64,000 nucleotides of DNA from Microbacterium schleiferi (GTDB taxonomy: Bacteria > Actinomycetota > Actinomycetes > Actinomycetales > Microbacteriaceae), in assembly GCF_020781975.1 (NCBI RefSeq), contig NZ_JAJGNI010000005.1, positions 62,001 through 126,000 on the forward strand, read 5' to 3'. The notes below the pieces were generated by a model. It did no database searches and was not told the origin of the DNA. It was given only the letters and a program-made list of their open reading frames with translations. The translations under genes were made by a program, and so were the position numbers. This document shows, in pieces, positions 43,426 through 50,557 of this stretch. Numbering within the stretch: the stretch's first letter is position 1; the number at the start of each line of letters is the position of its first letter.

Positions 43426-44808
43426 CTAGACCAGCACCCTGGCATTCGCGGCCGACCACGCCTGCGCCGCGAGCTGCACGGCATCCCACGGAGAGCCGAG
43501 CGGCGGGGTGTAGGAGAGGTCGAGGTCATCGAACTGCCCGATGGTCAACCCGGCATAGAGGGCGGTGGCGAAGGTGTCGACCCGCTTGGCGACCTCGGTG
43601 CCGCGCCGCCCGACGAGCTGCGCGCCGAGCAGACGCCCGTCGCCGGTGTCCCCGGTGATGCGGAAGTGGATCGGGTGGGCACCGGGGTAGTACCGCTTGT
43701 GGTCGTCCGCGGCCGCGGTGATCGTTGCTGCCGCGTAGCCGGCGGCGATCGCCTCGTGGTCGCGCAGGCCGGTTCGGGCGGCGACGAGGTCGAAGACCTT
43801 GACGACCTGGGTGCCGACCGACCCCGCGAAGGCTCGGTCGCCGCCGAGAGCATTCTCTCCTGCGATGCGGCCCTGCTTGTGCGAGGTCGTCCCCAGCGGC
43901 AGATAGGTCGCGCCGAGGAGGCGGTGATGCGTGATGATGCCGTCGCCGGCGGCCCAGACGTGCGGGAGCCCGGTGCGCATGTGCTCATCGACCACGACGG
44001 CGCGGCCCGCGCCGAGGCTCGCTCCGGCCTGCTCGAGCAGCTCGGTGTTCGGCCGCACCCCGACGACCACGAGCACGAGGTCCGCGGTCTGTGCGAAGGG
44101 CTGCCCGTCGCGGGTGCCGGTGACGGTGAGCCCGACCGGGGTCTTCTCGATCCCGGTCACGGTCGAGCCGGTGACGACCTCGACGCCATGCGTCGTGAGT
44201 TCGTCGCGGACGAGGGCGCCGAGCTCGGGGTCGAGGGTGGAGAGCACTTCGGGTCCGCGCTGGAGCTGGGTGACCTGCATCCCGCGGGTGATGAAGGCTT
44301 CGGCCATCTCCAGGCCGACGTAGCCGGCGCCGACGATGATCGCAGACTGCGGCTGCCGGGTAGTGAGGTCGTGGTCGAGGGCGAAAGTGTCACCCATCGA
44401 ATGAATGACATGCACCCCGTCCTCCGGGGTCAGCGCATCGAGGCCGGCGATGCCGGCGTGGGACGGGAGCGCGCCGGTGCCGACGATCAGCTCGTCGTAG
44501 GCCAGATCCTCGAAGATGCCGTCCGGGGTGCGGACAGTGAGCCGCTGCCCGGCGACGTCGATGCCCGTGGCGAAAGTGTTGAGCCGCAGCCGCATCCCGG
44601 TGGCCTCCAAGTCAGCGCTCGTGCGGTGCGCGAGCGACTGCCACGGGGCGACCTCGCCAGTGAAGTAGTAGGGGATGCCGCAGATGGAGAAGTTCGGGTA
44701 CTCGTCCGCCACCACCACCGTCACGTCGGTGGTCGGGTCGAGTTCGCGGGCACGGAGCGCGGCGGAGATACCGGCGTCGGAGCCGCCGATGGCGATCAGA
44801 TGGGTCAT
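43426..44808 (-). CDS. FAD-dependent pyridine nucleotide-disulfide oxidoreductase (ars cluster)
   Basis: The 460-residue two-dinucleotide-fold flavoprotein has FAD motif AIGGSDAGISAALRARE at the N-terminus, a redox-active Cys in NFSICGIPYYF (near residue 43), NAD motif IVGAGYVGLEMAE and the FAD-closing VWAAGDG. The layout fits the CoA-disulfide reductase/NADH oxidase group often found in actinobacterial ars operons. It overlaps the aquaporin gene by 4 nt, with AAAGG upstream of the ATG. The role in arsenic handling is not known. Confidence 0.88.
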   Translation of the reverse strand: MTHLIAIGGSDAGISAALRARELDPTTDVTVVVADEYPNFSICGIPYYFTGEVAPWQSLAHRTSADLEATGMRLRLNTFATGIDVAGQRLTVRTPDGIFEDLAYDELIVGTGALPSHAGIAGLDALTPEDGVHVIHSMGDTFALDHDLTTRQPQSAIIVGAGYVGLEMAEAFITRGMQVTQLQRGPEVLSTLDPELGALVRDELTTHGVEVVTGSTVTGIEKTPVGLTVTGTRDGQPFAQTADLVLVVVGVRPNTELLEQAGASLGAGRAVVVDEHMRTGLPHVWAAGDGIITHHRLLGATYLPLGTTSHKQGRIAGENALGGDRAFAGSVGTQVVKVFDLVAARTGLRDHEAIAAGYAAATITAAADDHKRYYPGAHPIHFRITGDTGDGRLLGAQLVGRRGTEVAKRVDTFATALYAGLTIGQFDDLDLSYTPPLGSPWDAVQLAAQAWSAANARVLV

Positions 44809-45500
44809 GGCTGGGCCTTTCGATTCGGGAACAGCAGGAACACAAGCCCGACGCCGACGACCGCGCCGACGACCTGGGCGGCGAGGAACCACAGCGCGGA
44901 GGTCGGGGCGATGCCGGCGAAGGTGTCGGTGAAGATCCGGCCGATGGTCACGGCGGGGTTGGCGAACGAGGTGGACGAGGTGAACCAGTACGCGGCGCCG
45001 ATGTAGGCACCGACCGCCGGGGCGACCAGCGCCGCGCGGCCGGTGCGAGCCAGGGCGAAGATCGTGAGGATCAGCCCGGCGGTGGCGACGACCTCGCCGA
45101 GCACCTGCCCCGGTGCCGCCCGGTCGGTCACCGACAGCGCGGCCGGCACGGCGAACATGAGGTTCGCCAGCAGCGCCCCACCGATGCCGCCGACGATCTG
45201 AGCGCCAGCGTAGACGGCGATCTCGCCGCCGCCGTGCCGTGCGCCGAGGGCGCGGTCGGCGAGGGTGACGACCGGGTTCAGGTGCGCGCCGGAGACGGGC
45301 TGGAAGATCAGGATGAGGACGGTCAGGCCGAGCGCGGTGGCGATCGAGTTCTCCAGGAGCTGCAAGCCCACATCGCCGGGCGAGAGACGCGAGGCGGCGA
45401 TGCCGGAACCGACCACGACCGTCACCAGCAGGCCGGCGCCCAGCAGCTCAGCGGCAGCACGCCGCCACAGCGGGACGGCCTCGGTCGTGGTGGTGTTCAT
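44805..45500 (-). CDS. aqpS: aquaporin-family channel of the ars operon (AqpS-like)
   Basis: The 231-residue MIP-family channel has six helices and two pore loops: HLNPVVT (NPV in the first) and FANPAVTIGR (normal NPA in the second). In other ars operons an aquaglyceroporin lets arsenite or methylarsenite formed inside the cell flow out. No ArsB or Acr3 pump is present in this window, so the channel may be the exit route. It diverges from the arsR-arsC fusion across a compact double promoter. Confidence 0.88.
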   Translation of the reverse strand: MNTTTTEAVPLWRRAAAELLGAGLLVTVVVGSGIAASRLSPGDVGLQLLENSIATALGLTVLILIFQPVSGAHLNPVVTLADRALGARHGGGEIAVYAGAQIVGGIGGALLANLMFAVPAALSVTDRAAPGQVLGEVVATAGLILTIFALARTGRAALVAPAVGAYIGAAYWFTSSTSFANPAVTIGRIFTDTFAGIAPTSALWFLAAQVVGAVVGVGLVFLLFPNRKAQP

Positions 45501-45508
45501 CGCTGCCC

Positions 45509-45540
45509 ATCTTGACGAATCCGGTTCGCTCAGTCAAACT
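45509..45540. promoter_or_regulatory. face-to-face ars promoters within an inverted repeat
   Basis: Plus strand: TTGACG (45512-45517), 17 bp, CAAACT (45535-45540), then 7 nt to the arsR ATG. Minus strand: TTGACT (45532-45537), 17 bp, CAAGAT (45509-45514), then 8 nt to the aquaporin ATG. Each -35 overlaps the other's -10, and TTGAC...GTCAA forms an inverted repeat, a likely ArsR site. Confidence 0.75.
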
Positions 45541-45547
45541 TGAGGTA

Positions 45548-46225
45548 ATGAACATTGAGGAAACTTGCCTTGCGGGTCGGGTCGCGCGGTATGCGGCGCT
45601 GGCCGATCCTGTGCGGCTGCGGATCGTGGACCTGCTCACCCTGGGCGATGTCGCCCCGGTCGAGCTGCAAGGCGAGCTGGGTGTCTCATCGAGCCTGCTC
45701 GCCCATCACCTGAACCAGCTCGAACAGGCAGGGCTGATCGTGCGGACGCGGTCGGAGGCCGACCGGCGCCGCACCTACCTCCACCTCGCGCCCGGCGCGC
45801 TCGACGGCCTCACCCCTTCCCCGATGCTCGGGGTGCGGCGGGTGGTGTTCGTCTGCACCGGCAACTCGGCCCGATCCCAGCTCGCCGCTGCGCTCTGGCA
45901 CGGCAGCAGCGATATCCCGGTGGCCTCGGCCGGCACGCACCCGGCCGCGCAGATCGAGCCGGGCGCGATCGCCGCCGCGGACCGACACGGCCTCACCCTG
46001 CGAGCCCGCGCCCCGCGCGCGCTGGACGACGTGCTCGGCGCGGACGATTTCGTGGTGACCGTGTGCGACACCGCGCACGAAGAACTCGGCGACGCCGGCT
46101 GCGTGCACTGGTCGGTGCCGGACCCGGTGCGCGACGGGACGGACGCCGCCTTCGACGCGGCGTTCGAGGACATCGCCGCCCGCATCCAGAGCCTCGCGCC
46201 CCGGCTGACCACGACGAAGGGATGA
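45548..46225 (+). CDS. ArsR-ArsC fusion: arsenic-responsive repressor with arsenate reductase domain
   Basis: The 225-residue fusion has an N-terminal ArsR winged HTH (residues 1-90: RYAALADPVRLRIVDLL, GVSSSLLAHHLNQLEQAGLI). The low-molecular-weight phosphatase-type ArsC domain follows (95-225: VVFVCTGNSARSQLAAALW, DPVRDGT). A cysteine pair near the N-terminus is not seen, so the arsenite-sensing cysteines are uncertain (C7 of NIEETC is one). The ATG lies 7 nt after the -10, so it is probably leaderless. It overlaps arsC by ATGA. Confidence 0.88.
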   Translation: MNIEETCLAGRVARYAALADPVRLRIVDLLTLGDVAPVELQGELGVSSSLLAHHLNQLEQAGLIVRTRSEADRRRTYLHLAPGALDGLTPSPMLGVRRVVFVCTGNSARSQLAAALWHGSSDIPVASAGTHPAAQIEPGAIAAADRHGLTLRARAPRALDDVLGADDFVVTVCDTAHEELGDAGCVHWSVPDPVRDGTDAAFDAAFEDIAARIQSLAPRLTTTKG

Positions 46226-46890
46226 CGACGATGCCAGACGAGCACGAGCGCCACGCGACGATCACCATCGACCAGGAAGCGGGCCTCGCCACCAGCGCCG
46301 AGCGCCTGACGCGGGAGTTCGAGGGCACCTTCGGGCGGGAGACGATCGACCGTTTCCTGCACGCCTCCTACACCGACCTCGCCGCCCGTGCGACGGTGCC
46401 GACCTATCTGCCGCTGCTGACCGAGAAGTTCGCCCGGCAGCGGCTGCGCGCGCTCGCCAAGGTCGACGGGATGCACCTGACGGGCACGCCGACCGTGCTG
46501 TTCCTGTGCGTCCACAACGCCGGCCGCTCGCAGATGGCCCTCGGCTTCTTCCAGCACCACGCCGGCGACCGGGCGATCGGCTGGTCCGGCGGCTCCGAGC
46601 CCGGCGAGCAGATCAACCCGGTCGCCGTTCAGGTCATGGCCGAACGGGGCATCGACATCGCCGGCGAGTTCCCCAAGCCCTGGACCGACGAGATCGTGCG
46701 GGCGGCGGACGCGGTGATCACGATGGGCTGCGGCGACGCCTGCCCGATCTTCCCCGGCAAGCGGTACGAGGAATGGACGCTACCCGATCCCGCGGGCTGG
46801 ACCCCGGACGGGATGCGGCCGGTGCGCGACGAGATCGAGCGCCGCGTGCTGAACCTGCTGGCCGAACTCGGCGTCCCCTCCCGCGCCTGA
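46222..46890 (+). CDS. arsC: arsenate reductase / arsenate-mycothiol transferase
   Basis: The 222-residue protein has an N-terminal helical extension of about 85 residues (SAERLTREFEGTFGRETIDRFLHASY) common in actinobacterial ArsC. The catalytic domain carries the CxxxxxRS loop CVHNAGRSQMA and distal DPAGW...MRPVRDEIERR. Mycothiol/mycoredoxin-dependent reduction of arsenate to arsenite is the expected reaction. An ATG nine bases later is an alternative start. Confidence 0.9.
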   Translation: MTTMPDEHERHATITIDQEAGLATSAERLTREFEGTFGRETIDRFLHASYTDLAARATVPTYLPLLTEKFARQRLRALAKVDGMHLTGTPTVLFLCVHNAGRSQMALGFFQHHAGDRAIGWSGGSEPGEQINPVAVQVMAERGIDIAGEFPKPWTDEIVRAADAVITMGCGDACPIFPGKRYEEWTLPDPAGWTPDGMRPVRDEIERRVLNLLAELGVPSRA

Positions 46891-47213
46891 CAGTCGACTT
46901 CCACAAGCACCGGACCCGCTCCCTGCCAGTCGCGGGGTCGGGGCGGAGGCCGCAATGCCCGAACCGGCTTGTGACATCCGGCGCGATCGCGCAGACTCGG
47001 GTATCGGGTTTGGCGGCGTCTCGGCAGGCTCGTTCTCATGTGCTACCGACCGCGTAGGTCCGTGAATCCTGAGGGAGTTGTCCACGCGGCCACCCGGCGA
47101 CTCGCCCGTGTTTTACGGGCCAGAACGTGCTTTCGTGATCCGGCGGGGACAGGGGTGTCGAACAGTTCTACTCCCACGTCGTCGTCGTGAGTGGGGGAAC
47201 GATAGGCGTCTTC
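46891..47213. other. 323-bp intergenic region with a hairpin repeat
   Basis: No gene was found. It starts with a 39-bp sequence (46911-46949) that folds on GACCCGC/GCGGG(G)TC and recurs imperfectly at 48633-48670. It could end the arsC transcript. The rest shows no recognisable signal. Confidence 0.4.
46911..46949 (+). repeat. imperfect hairpin repeat, copy 1 of 2
   Basis: CGGACCCGCTCCCTGC followed by GTCGCGGGGTCGGGGCGGAGG after a short variable spot. Copy 2 is at 48633-48670 in the same orientation. The copies bracket the zeta toxin-antitoxin pair. Confidence 0.6.
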
Positions 47214-48263
47214 TCAGCGTCCGATGCTCGGTGGTTCGTTACCGGGCGCGTCACGCGACGGAGCTGGACGATAGGGCGGGAGTGAGCGCCGAAGGGTCTG
47301 CCCGATCCGTCCGACGATCCCCGGCGGCTCGGGCACGGCGACCTTCAGTGCGATCCGGCGGTGGGTCTGCTGCTCTTCCAGCGCCCGCACGTCGGCACTG
47401 GGGTCGGAGGCGGCCAGCTCGATCATGCGGGCGGCGTCGTCTTGCAGCCGCCGGTAGGCCGACGCGGTCCTCGGACTGAGGTAGCCGCGCCGGGCGTGAG
47501 CGGCGCCGAATACGGCGCCGTAGTCCGCGAGCCAGGCAACGGCCTCGACCGGGGTGAGCTCTCGGGTCTGCTCGCTGCGCAGCACCTCGGCCGCGTGGGG
47601 CTCGTGCTCCCATGCGCCGGATTCGGTGCGGCGGTTGTCGTAGAGGCGGCGGTCGCGGGTGTAGACCTGGATGCGGGCGACGGCGGGCAGGGCCTCCAGC
47701 GCGGCCACGACCTCGGGTGAGCCGGCCAGCGCCGTCTCGTGCGCCTCGGGCGGGGTCCAGCGGCCGACCTCGCCGCGCCGGGCGCGCAGGAACCGTTCTT
47801 CCGCGGCCAGGCGCGACACCGGGGCGGGCATGGCGACGGCGACGACCTCGACCCGGTAACCGGCCTCCGCGAACCGGGCCGCGGTGTCGATGACCATCGC
47901 TGGATCGCGGAAGGTGCCTTCCAGCAGCACCGGGTAGCCGTGCTCGATCGCATGGTCCAGGGCGAGGCGGATGAGCCCGCTGGAGGTTGGCGCGGTCGCG
48001 GCCGGCATCGCCAGCGGGTCGTTCACCGCGAGATCCCGGTAGCCGGGGTGGTAGGCGCGCAGGTCATCCCCGGTGATGGACACCAGCTCGGGGTGCTCCG
48101 CGAGGATCGCCGCCTGCGCCCTCGTCTTGCCCGCGGCGGGCTGGCCGCCGAGCAGTACCAGGAGCCGGTCGCCGGTCGGGACCGGCGGGAAGATCGCCTG
48201 CCGCGCGGTGGCGTCGAACACCTGCCGCAGCCGCGCCTCGTCGGAGGCGACGGGTTCGGTCAC
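47214..48263 (-). CDS. zeta toxin family kinase
   Basis: The 349-residue protein has a zeta-type P-loop kinase core: Walker A LLGGQPAAGKTRAQ (near residue 40), SITGDDLRAYHPGYRDL (substrate-binding Asp) and LLEGTFRDPAMVIDTA. Zeta toxins phosphorylate UDP-N-acetylglucosamine and block wall synthesis. The C-terminal 120 residues are less conserved. The start overlaps the small upstream gene by 4 nt, as in a toxin-antitoxin pair, which would stabilise the island. Confidence 0.88.
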   Translation of the reverse strand: MTEPVASDEARLRQVFDATARQAIFPPVPTGDRLLVLLGGQPAAGKTRAQAAILAEHPELVSITGDDLRAYHPGYRDLAVNDPLAMPAATAPTSSGLIRLALDHAIEHGYPVLLEGTFRDPAMVIDTAARFAEAGYRVEVVAVAMPAPVSRLAAEERFLRARRGEVGRWTPPEAHETALAGSPEVVAALEALPAVARIQVYTRDRRLYDNRRTESGAWEHEPHAAEVLRSEQTRELTPVEAVAWLADYGAVFGAAHARRGYLSPRTASAYRRLQDDAARMIELAASDPSADVRALEEQQTHRRIALKVAVPEPPGIVGRIGQTLRRSLPPYRPAPSRDAPGNEPPSIGR

Positions 48264-48577
48264 GCGATCCGGCGGCTCGCCTGGCCGGTCAGGGCGTCGA
48301 TCTCATCGAGCCATGCCTGCTGCTGGGCGATCAGCCCGAGCCGGTCGTCGGGGTCCAGCGCCGTGCGCTGCTGGTTCACCAGGCGCACCCGCGCGGCCCA
48401 ATACTCGCGCTCGCGCTCGTCGGTCGTGGCGAGCTGCCGTTCGATCAGGACGGAGGCCAGGGTGGTCGCGCCCTGGGCGGTCATGTCGTAGAGGGCCACA
48501 TCGCTCACGCGGGGCTCGTCGTCGTACCAGGCGCGCAGGGACTCGGCCGGGATCGCGCTCGGAATCGTCACGCTCAT
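48260..48577 (-). CDS. probable epsilon-like antitoxin
   Basis: The 105-residue acidic, mostly helical protein (LATTDEREREYWAARVRLVNQQ, IAQQQAWLDEIDAL) is encoded directly upstream of the zeta toxin with an ATGA overlap. The size and place suit an antitoxin that binds the toxin's P-loop. Its similarity to the classic epsilon protein is not evident by eye, so the assignment rests on context. Confidence 0.7.
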   Translation of the reverse strand: MSVTIPSAIPAESLRAWYDDEPRVSDVALYDMTAQGATTLASVLIERQLATTDEREREYWAARVRLVNQQRTALDPDDRLGLIAQQQAWLDEIDALTGQASRRIA

Positions 48578-48632
48578 GGGATCACCTCTGCTTCGTCGTT
48601 GCTCATTCTACCTCCCCGGTCCGCTCCCGCCC

Positions 48633-48670
48633 CGGACCCGCTCCCTGCTGTTCGCGGGTCGGGACGGAGG
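48633..48670 (+). repeat. imperfect hairpin repeat, copy 2 of 2
   Basis: CGGACCCGCTCCCTGC, a short variable spot, then CGCGGGTCGGGACGGAGG. The 7-bp stem GACCCGC/GCGGGTC is perfect here. See copy 1 at 46911. Confidence 0.6.
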
Positions 48671-48827
48671 GTGCAACATCCGAGCGCAGCGACGTGGTGT
48701 TGCGGCATCCGCCACGACCCCGCAAGCTGGTAGAGCGGGTCAGGCGCGGGAACGTGAGTTCGCTACTCGGCACACTCGGCAGGCGCGCAGAGGCACCAGG
48801 ATTACCCGCCTCTGGAGGGGCGCAAAC

Positions 48828-48846
48828 GTGGCAACATTTTGGCAAC
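48828..48846. repeat. right TTGGCAAC-type pair (candidate integrase arm site)
   Basis: GTGGCAAC (48828-48835) and TTGGCAAC (48839-48846) keep the 11-bp period of the left pair at 17982. The pair lies 105 bp inside attR. Confidence 0.5.
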
Positions 48847-48951
48847 GAACGCTGACGACAGGACTTTCCGCGACGCACTCGACGCACGCGGAACCCCAGT
48901 AAACACAGGGCAGAACCGGGTCGGGCACGCAGTTCCGGGGGAGCCTATTCC

Positions 48952-48999
48952 CCTCTCACGGCGGTAACGCGGGTTCGAATCCCGCTGGGGTCACCAACG
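48952..48999 (+). repeat. attR: 48-bp direct repeat
   Basis: Identical to 17864-17911. It is the 3' part of tRNA-Glu without its 5' half, and marks the right boundary of the island. The native tRNA terminator lies just beyond it. Confidence 0.93.
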
Positions 49000-49204
49000 C
49001 ACGAAAGCCCGGTCTCGTACCGGGCTTTCGTGCGTTCGGGATGCCTGTTGTTGTCTCGCAACTTATCCGGGTTGGGCCCACGCCGCCGGAGGCTCCGCGA
49101 GGCGCGCAGCGGCTCGCGGAGTGGCGGCGGGGAGAATCCCGCTGGGGTCACCAACGCACGAAAGCCCGGTCTCGTACCGGGCTTTCGTGCGTTCGGGATG
49201 CCTG
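48978..49204 (+). repeat. duplicated tRNA-tail plus terminator unit
   Basis: About 70 bp, from GAATCCCGCTGGGGTCACCA through the CACGAAAGCCCGG/CCGGGCTTTCGTG hairpin to GGGATGCCTG, occurs at about 48978-49047 and again at about 49134-49204. An 86-bp GC-rich spacer with GCCGCC/GGCGGC-type inverted repeats lies between. The second copy has only the last 20-odd tRNA bases. Confidence 0.82.
49000..49035 (+). terminator. native tRNA-Glu terminator
   Basis: A long perfect stem (GCACGAAAGCCCGG / CCGGGCTTTCGTGC, loop TCTCGTA) follows directly after attR. A second identical hairpin lies near 49156-49191. Confidence 0.85.
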
Positions 49205-49364
49205 GTCGCGCAGCGGCGCCCTCTGCGGATGAATCTCGCAGGTAGGCGAACTCACCGGCGTAGGACGTTTGAGCGCTCAGTCGTCCTACGCCCAGGATTC
49301 CTCCTACCCCGGAAAGTCCATGCGAAGCATCCTGCCTCTGCCTGAGAGCGTCGGAGCGCCGACG
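49205..49364. other. 160-bp intergenic remainder
   Basis: This stretch lies between the second terminator copy and the AAA ATPase promoter. No gene or RNA is seen. Confidence 0.3.
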
Positions 49365-49377
49365 TAGGCTGGCGGCC

Positions 49378-50529
49378 GTGCTGACCACATTGGCAATCGA
49401 GGGCTACCGCTCCATCCGAAGCCTGGTCCTGCCGCTCTCGCCGTTGACGGTTGTAACCGGCGCGAACGGAAGCGGAAAGTCGAGCCTGTATCGCTCGTTG
49501 CGTCTGCTGGGGGCCGCGGCGCGGGAAGGCGCCATCCGTGCCCTCGCCGCTGAAGGCGGTTTTCCGGGTACGTTGTGGGCCGGGCCTGAGGCCGGCGCGC
49601 CGACGAGCGGTCCCGTGCAGGGCACGGTGCGGAAAGGACCGATCGCGCTGCGACTGGGTTTCGGGTCGGATGCCGCGGGCTTCGGCTACGCCACGGATCT
49701 TGGCATCCCGATCCCCGCCACAACGATGTTCGGGGCAGACCCCGAGATCAAGGCCGAGGCGGTCTGGGGTGGGTCGGTGCTTCGCAACGGCTCGCTCGTC
49801 TGCGAGCGACGCGGCGCGATCTACCGTGTTCGCACCGATGCCGGCTGGCAGATGGCGCAGAGAGGGCTCGCACCGTGGGAGAGCATGCTGGCGGAATTCG
49901 GCGACATGGATGCCGCGCCAGAGGTCTTGGGCCTTCGCTCAGGCCTGCGCGACTGGCGTTTCTATGACGCGGTCCGTACTGACGCTGACGCTCCCGCTCG
50001 ACGTCCCGCCATCGGCACACGGACTCCGATCCTGGCGTCCGATGGGAGCGATCTGGCCTCGGCGCTGCAGACCATCCGGGAGCAGGGTGATCCCCACGCA
50101 CTCGACGCAGCGATTGAGCTCGCGTTCCCCGGCAGCAGGCTTGTCGTCACTGACCACGCGGGGAGGTTCGAACTCTCGCTGCGACAGCCGGGGATGCTGC
50201 GGCCCCTGTCTGCGCCCGAGCTGTCCGACGGGACGCTGCGCTACCTCGTGTGGGTGGCGGCTCTCATGAGCACACGGCCCGCGAGCCTCATCGCCGTCAA
50301 CGAACCCGAGACCAGCCTGCATCCCAGCATCCTGGAGCCACTCGCGGCGATGCTCACGGATGCGGCGACCCGATCCCAGATCATCGTCGTCTCGCACTCG
50401 AAGACGCTCGTCGACGCGCTGGAGAGGTCCGGCGCGACGGTTCACACGCTGGAGAAAACAGGCGGGGAGACGCGACTTCGAGGTCAGGGGTCGCTCGACG
50501 CTCCTGCGTGGGTCTGGCCCACGCGCTGA
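49378..50529 (+). CDS. AAA family ATPase (RecF/OLD-like, AAA_21)
   Basis: The 383-residue ABC/SMC-type ATPase has Walker A GANGSGKSSLYR (near residue 30), signature ELSDGTLRYL (near 285), Walker B LIAVNEPETSLHP and the H-switch IIVVSHSKTLVDAL. There is no nuclease domain. TAGGCT (49365-49370) ends 7 nt before the GTG, supporting a leaderless mRNA. Lone proteins of this group act in DNA repair or defence; no partner gene is adjacent. Confidence 0.85.
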   Translation: MLTTLAIEGYRSIRSLVLPLSPLTVVTGANGSGKSSLYRSLRLLGAAAREGAIRALAAEGGFPGTLWAGPEAGAPTSGPVQGTVRKGPIALRLGFGSDAAGFGYATDLGIPIPATTMFGADPEIKAEAVWGGSVLRNGSLVCERRGAIYRVRTDAGWQMAQRGLAPWESMLAEFGDMDAAPEVLGLRSGLRDWRFYDAVRTDADAPARRPAIGTRTPILASDGSDLASALQTIREQGDPHALDAAIELAFPGSRLVVTDHAGRFELSLRQPGMLRPLSAPELSDGTLRYLVWVAALMSTRPASLIAVNEPETSLHPSILEPLAAMLTDAATRSQIIVVSHSKTLVDALERSGATVHTLEKTGGETRLRGQGSLDAPAWVWPTR

Positions 50530-50557
50530 TCGCCCGCGAGCGGGCGGTGCCCGCGAG

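Larger units (their letters stand above)
48578..48951. other. intergenic right end of the island
   Basis: This region holds no gene. It contains the promoter side of the antitoxin gene, hairpin repeat copy 2 (48633-48670), several GC-rich inverted repeats and the TTGGCAAC-type pair near 48,830. attR follows. Confidence 0.5.
17864..48999. mobile_element. integrative mobilizable island with amino-s-triazine catabolism and metal resistance
   Basis: The 31.1-kb element is bounded by perfect 48-bp direct repeats of the tRNA-Glu 3' part. A tyrosine integrase lies next to attL, reading toward it. Inside are a small HTH protein, a MobF relaxase, two IS481-type elements, the triazine cluster, P1B ATPase, VIT, ChrA, arsenic genes and a zeta toxin pair. 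No coupling protein or mating-pair-formation genes are seen, so transfer would need a helper. Leucine genes leuB and leuCD lie on either side. Confidence 0.9.

Noticed and set aside
46891..47213. A CRISPR array or small RNA in the larger gaps
   Set aside because: No regularly spaced repeats anywhere in the window; this gap has only a single hairpin repeat and no promoter-terminator pair.
17864..48999. A self-transmissible ICE
   Set aside because: Only a relaxase and a possible oriT were found; no coupling ATPase, FtsK/SpoIIIE-type translocase or type IV secretion genes.
48945..49388. A 147-codon minus-strand frame through attR and the duplicated terminators
   Set aside because: It is built from tRNA and hairpin sequence; repeated translations arise from the DNA repeat, not from a gene.
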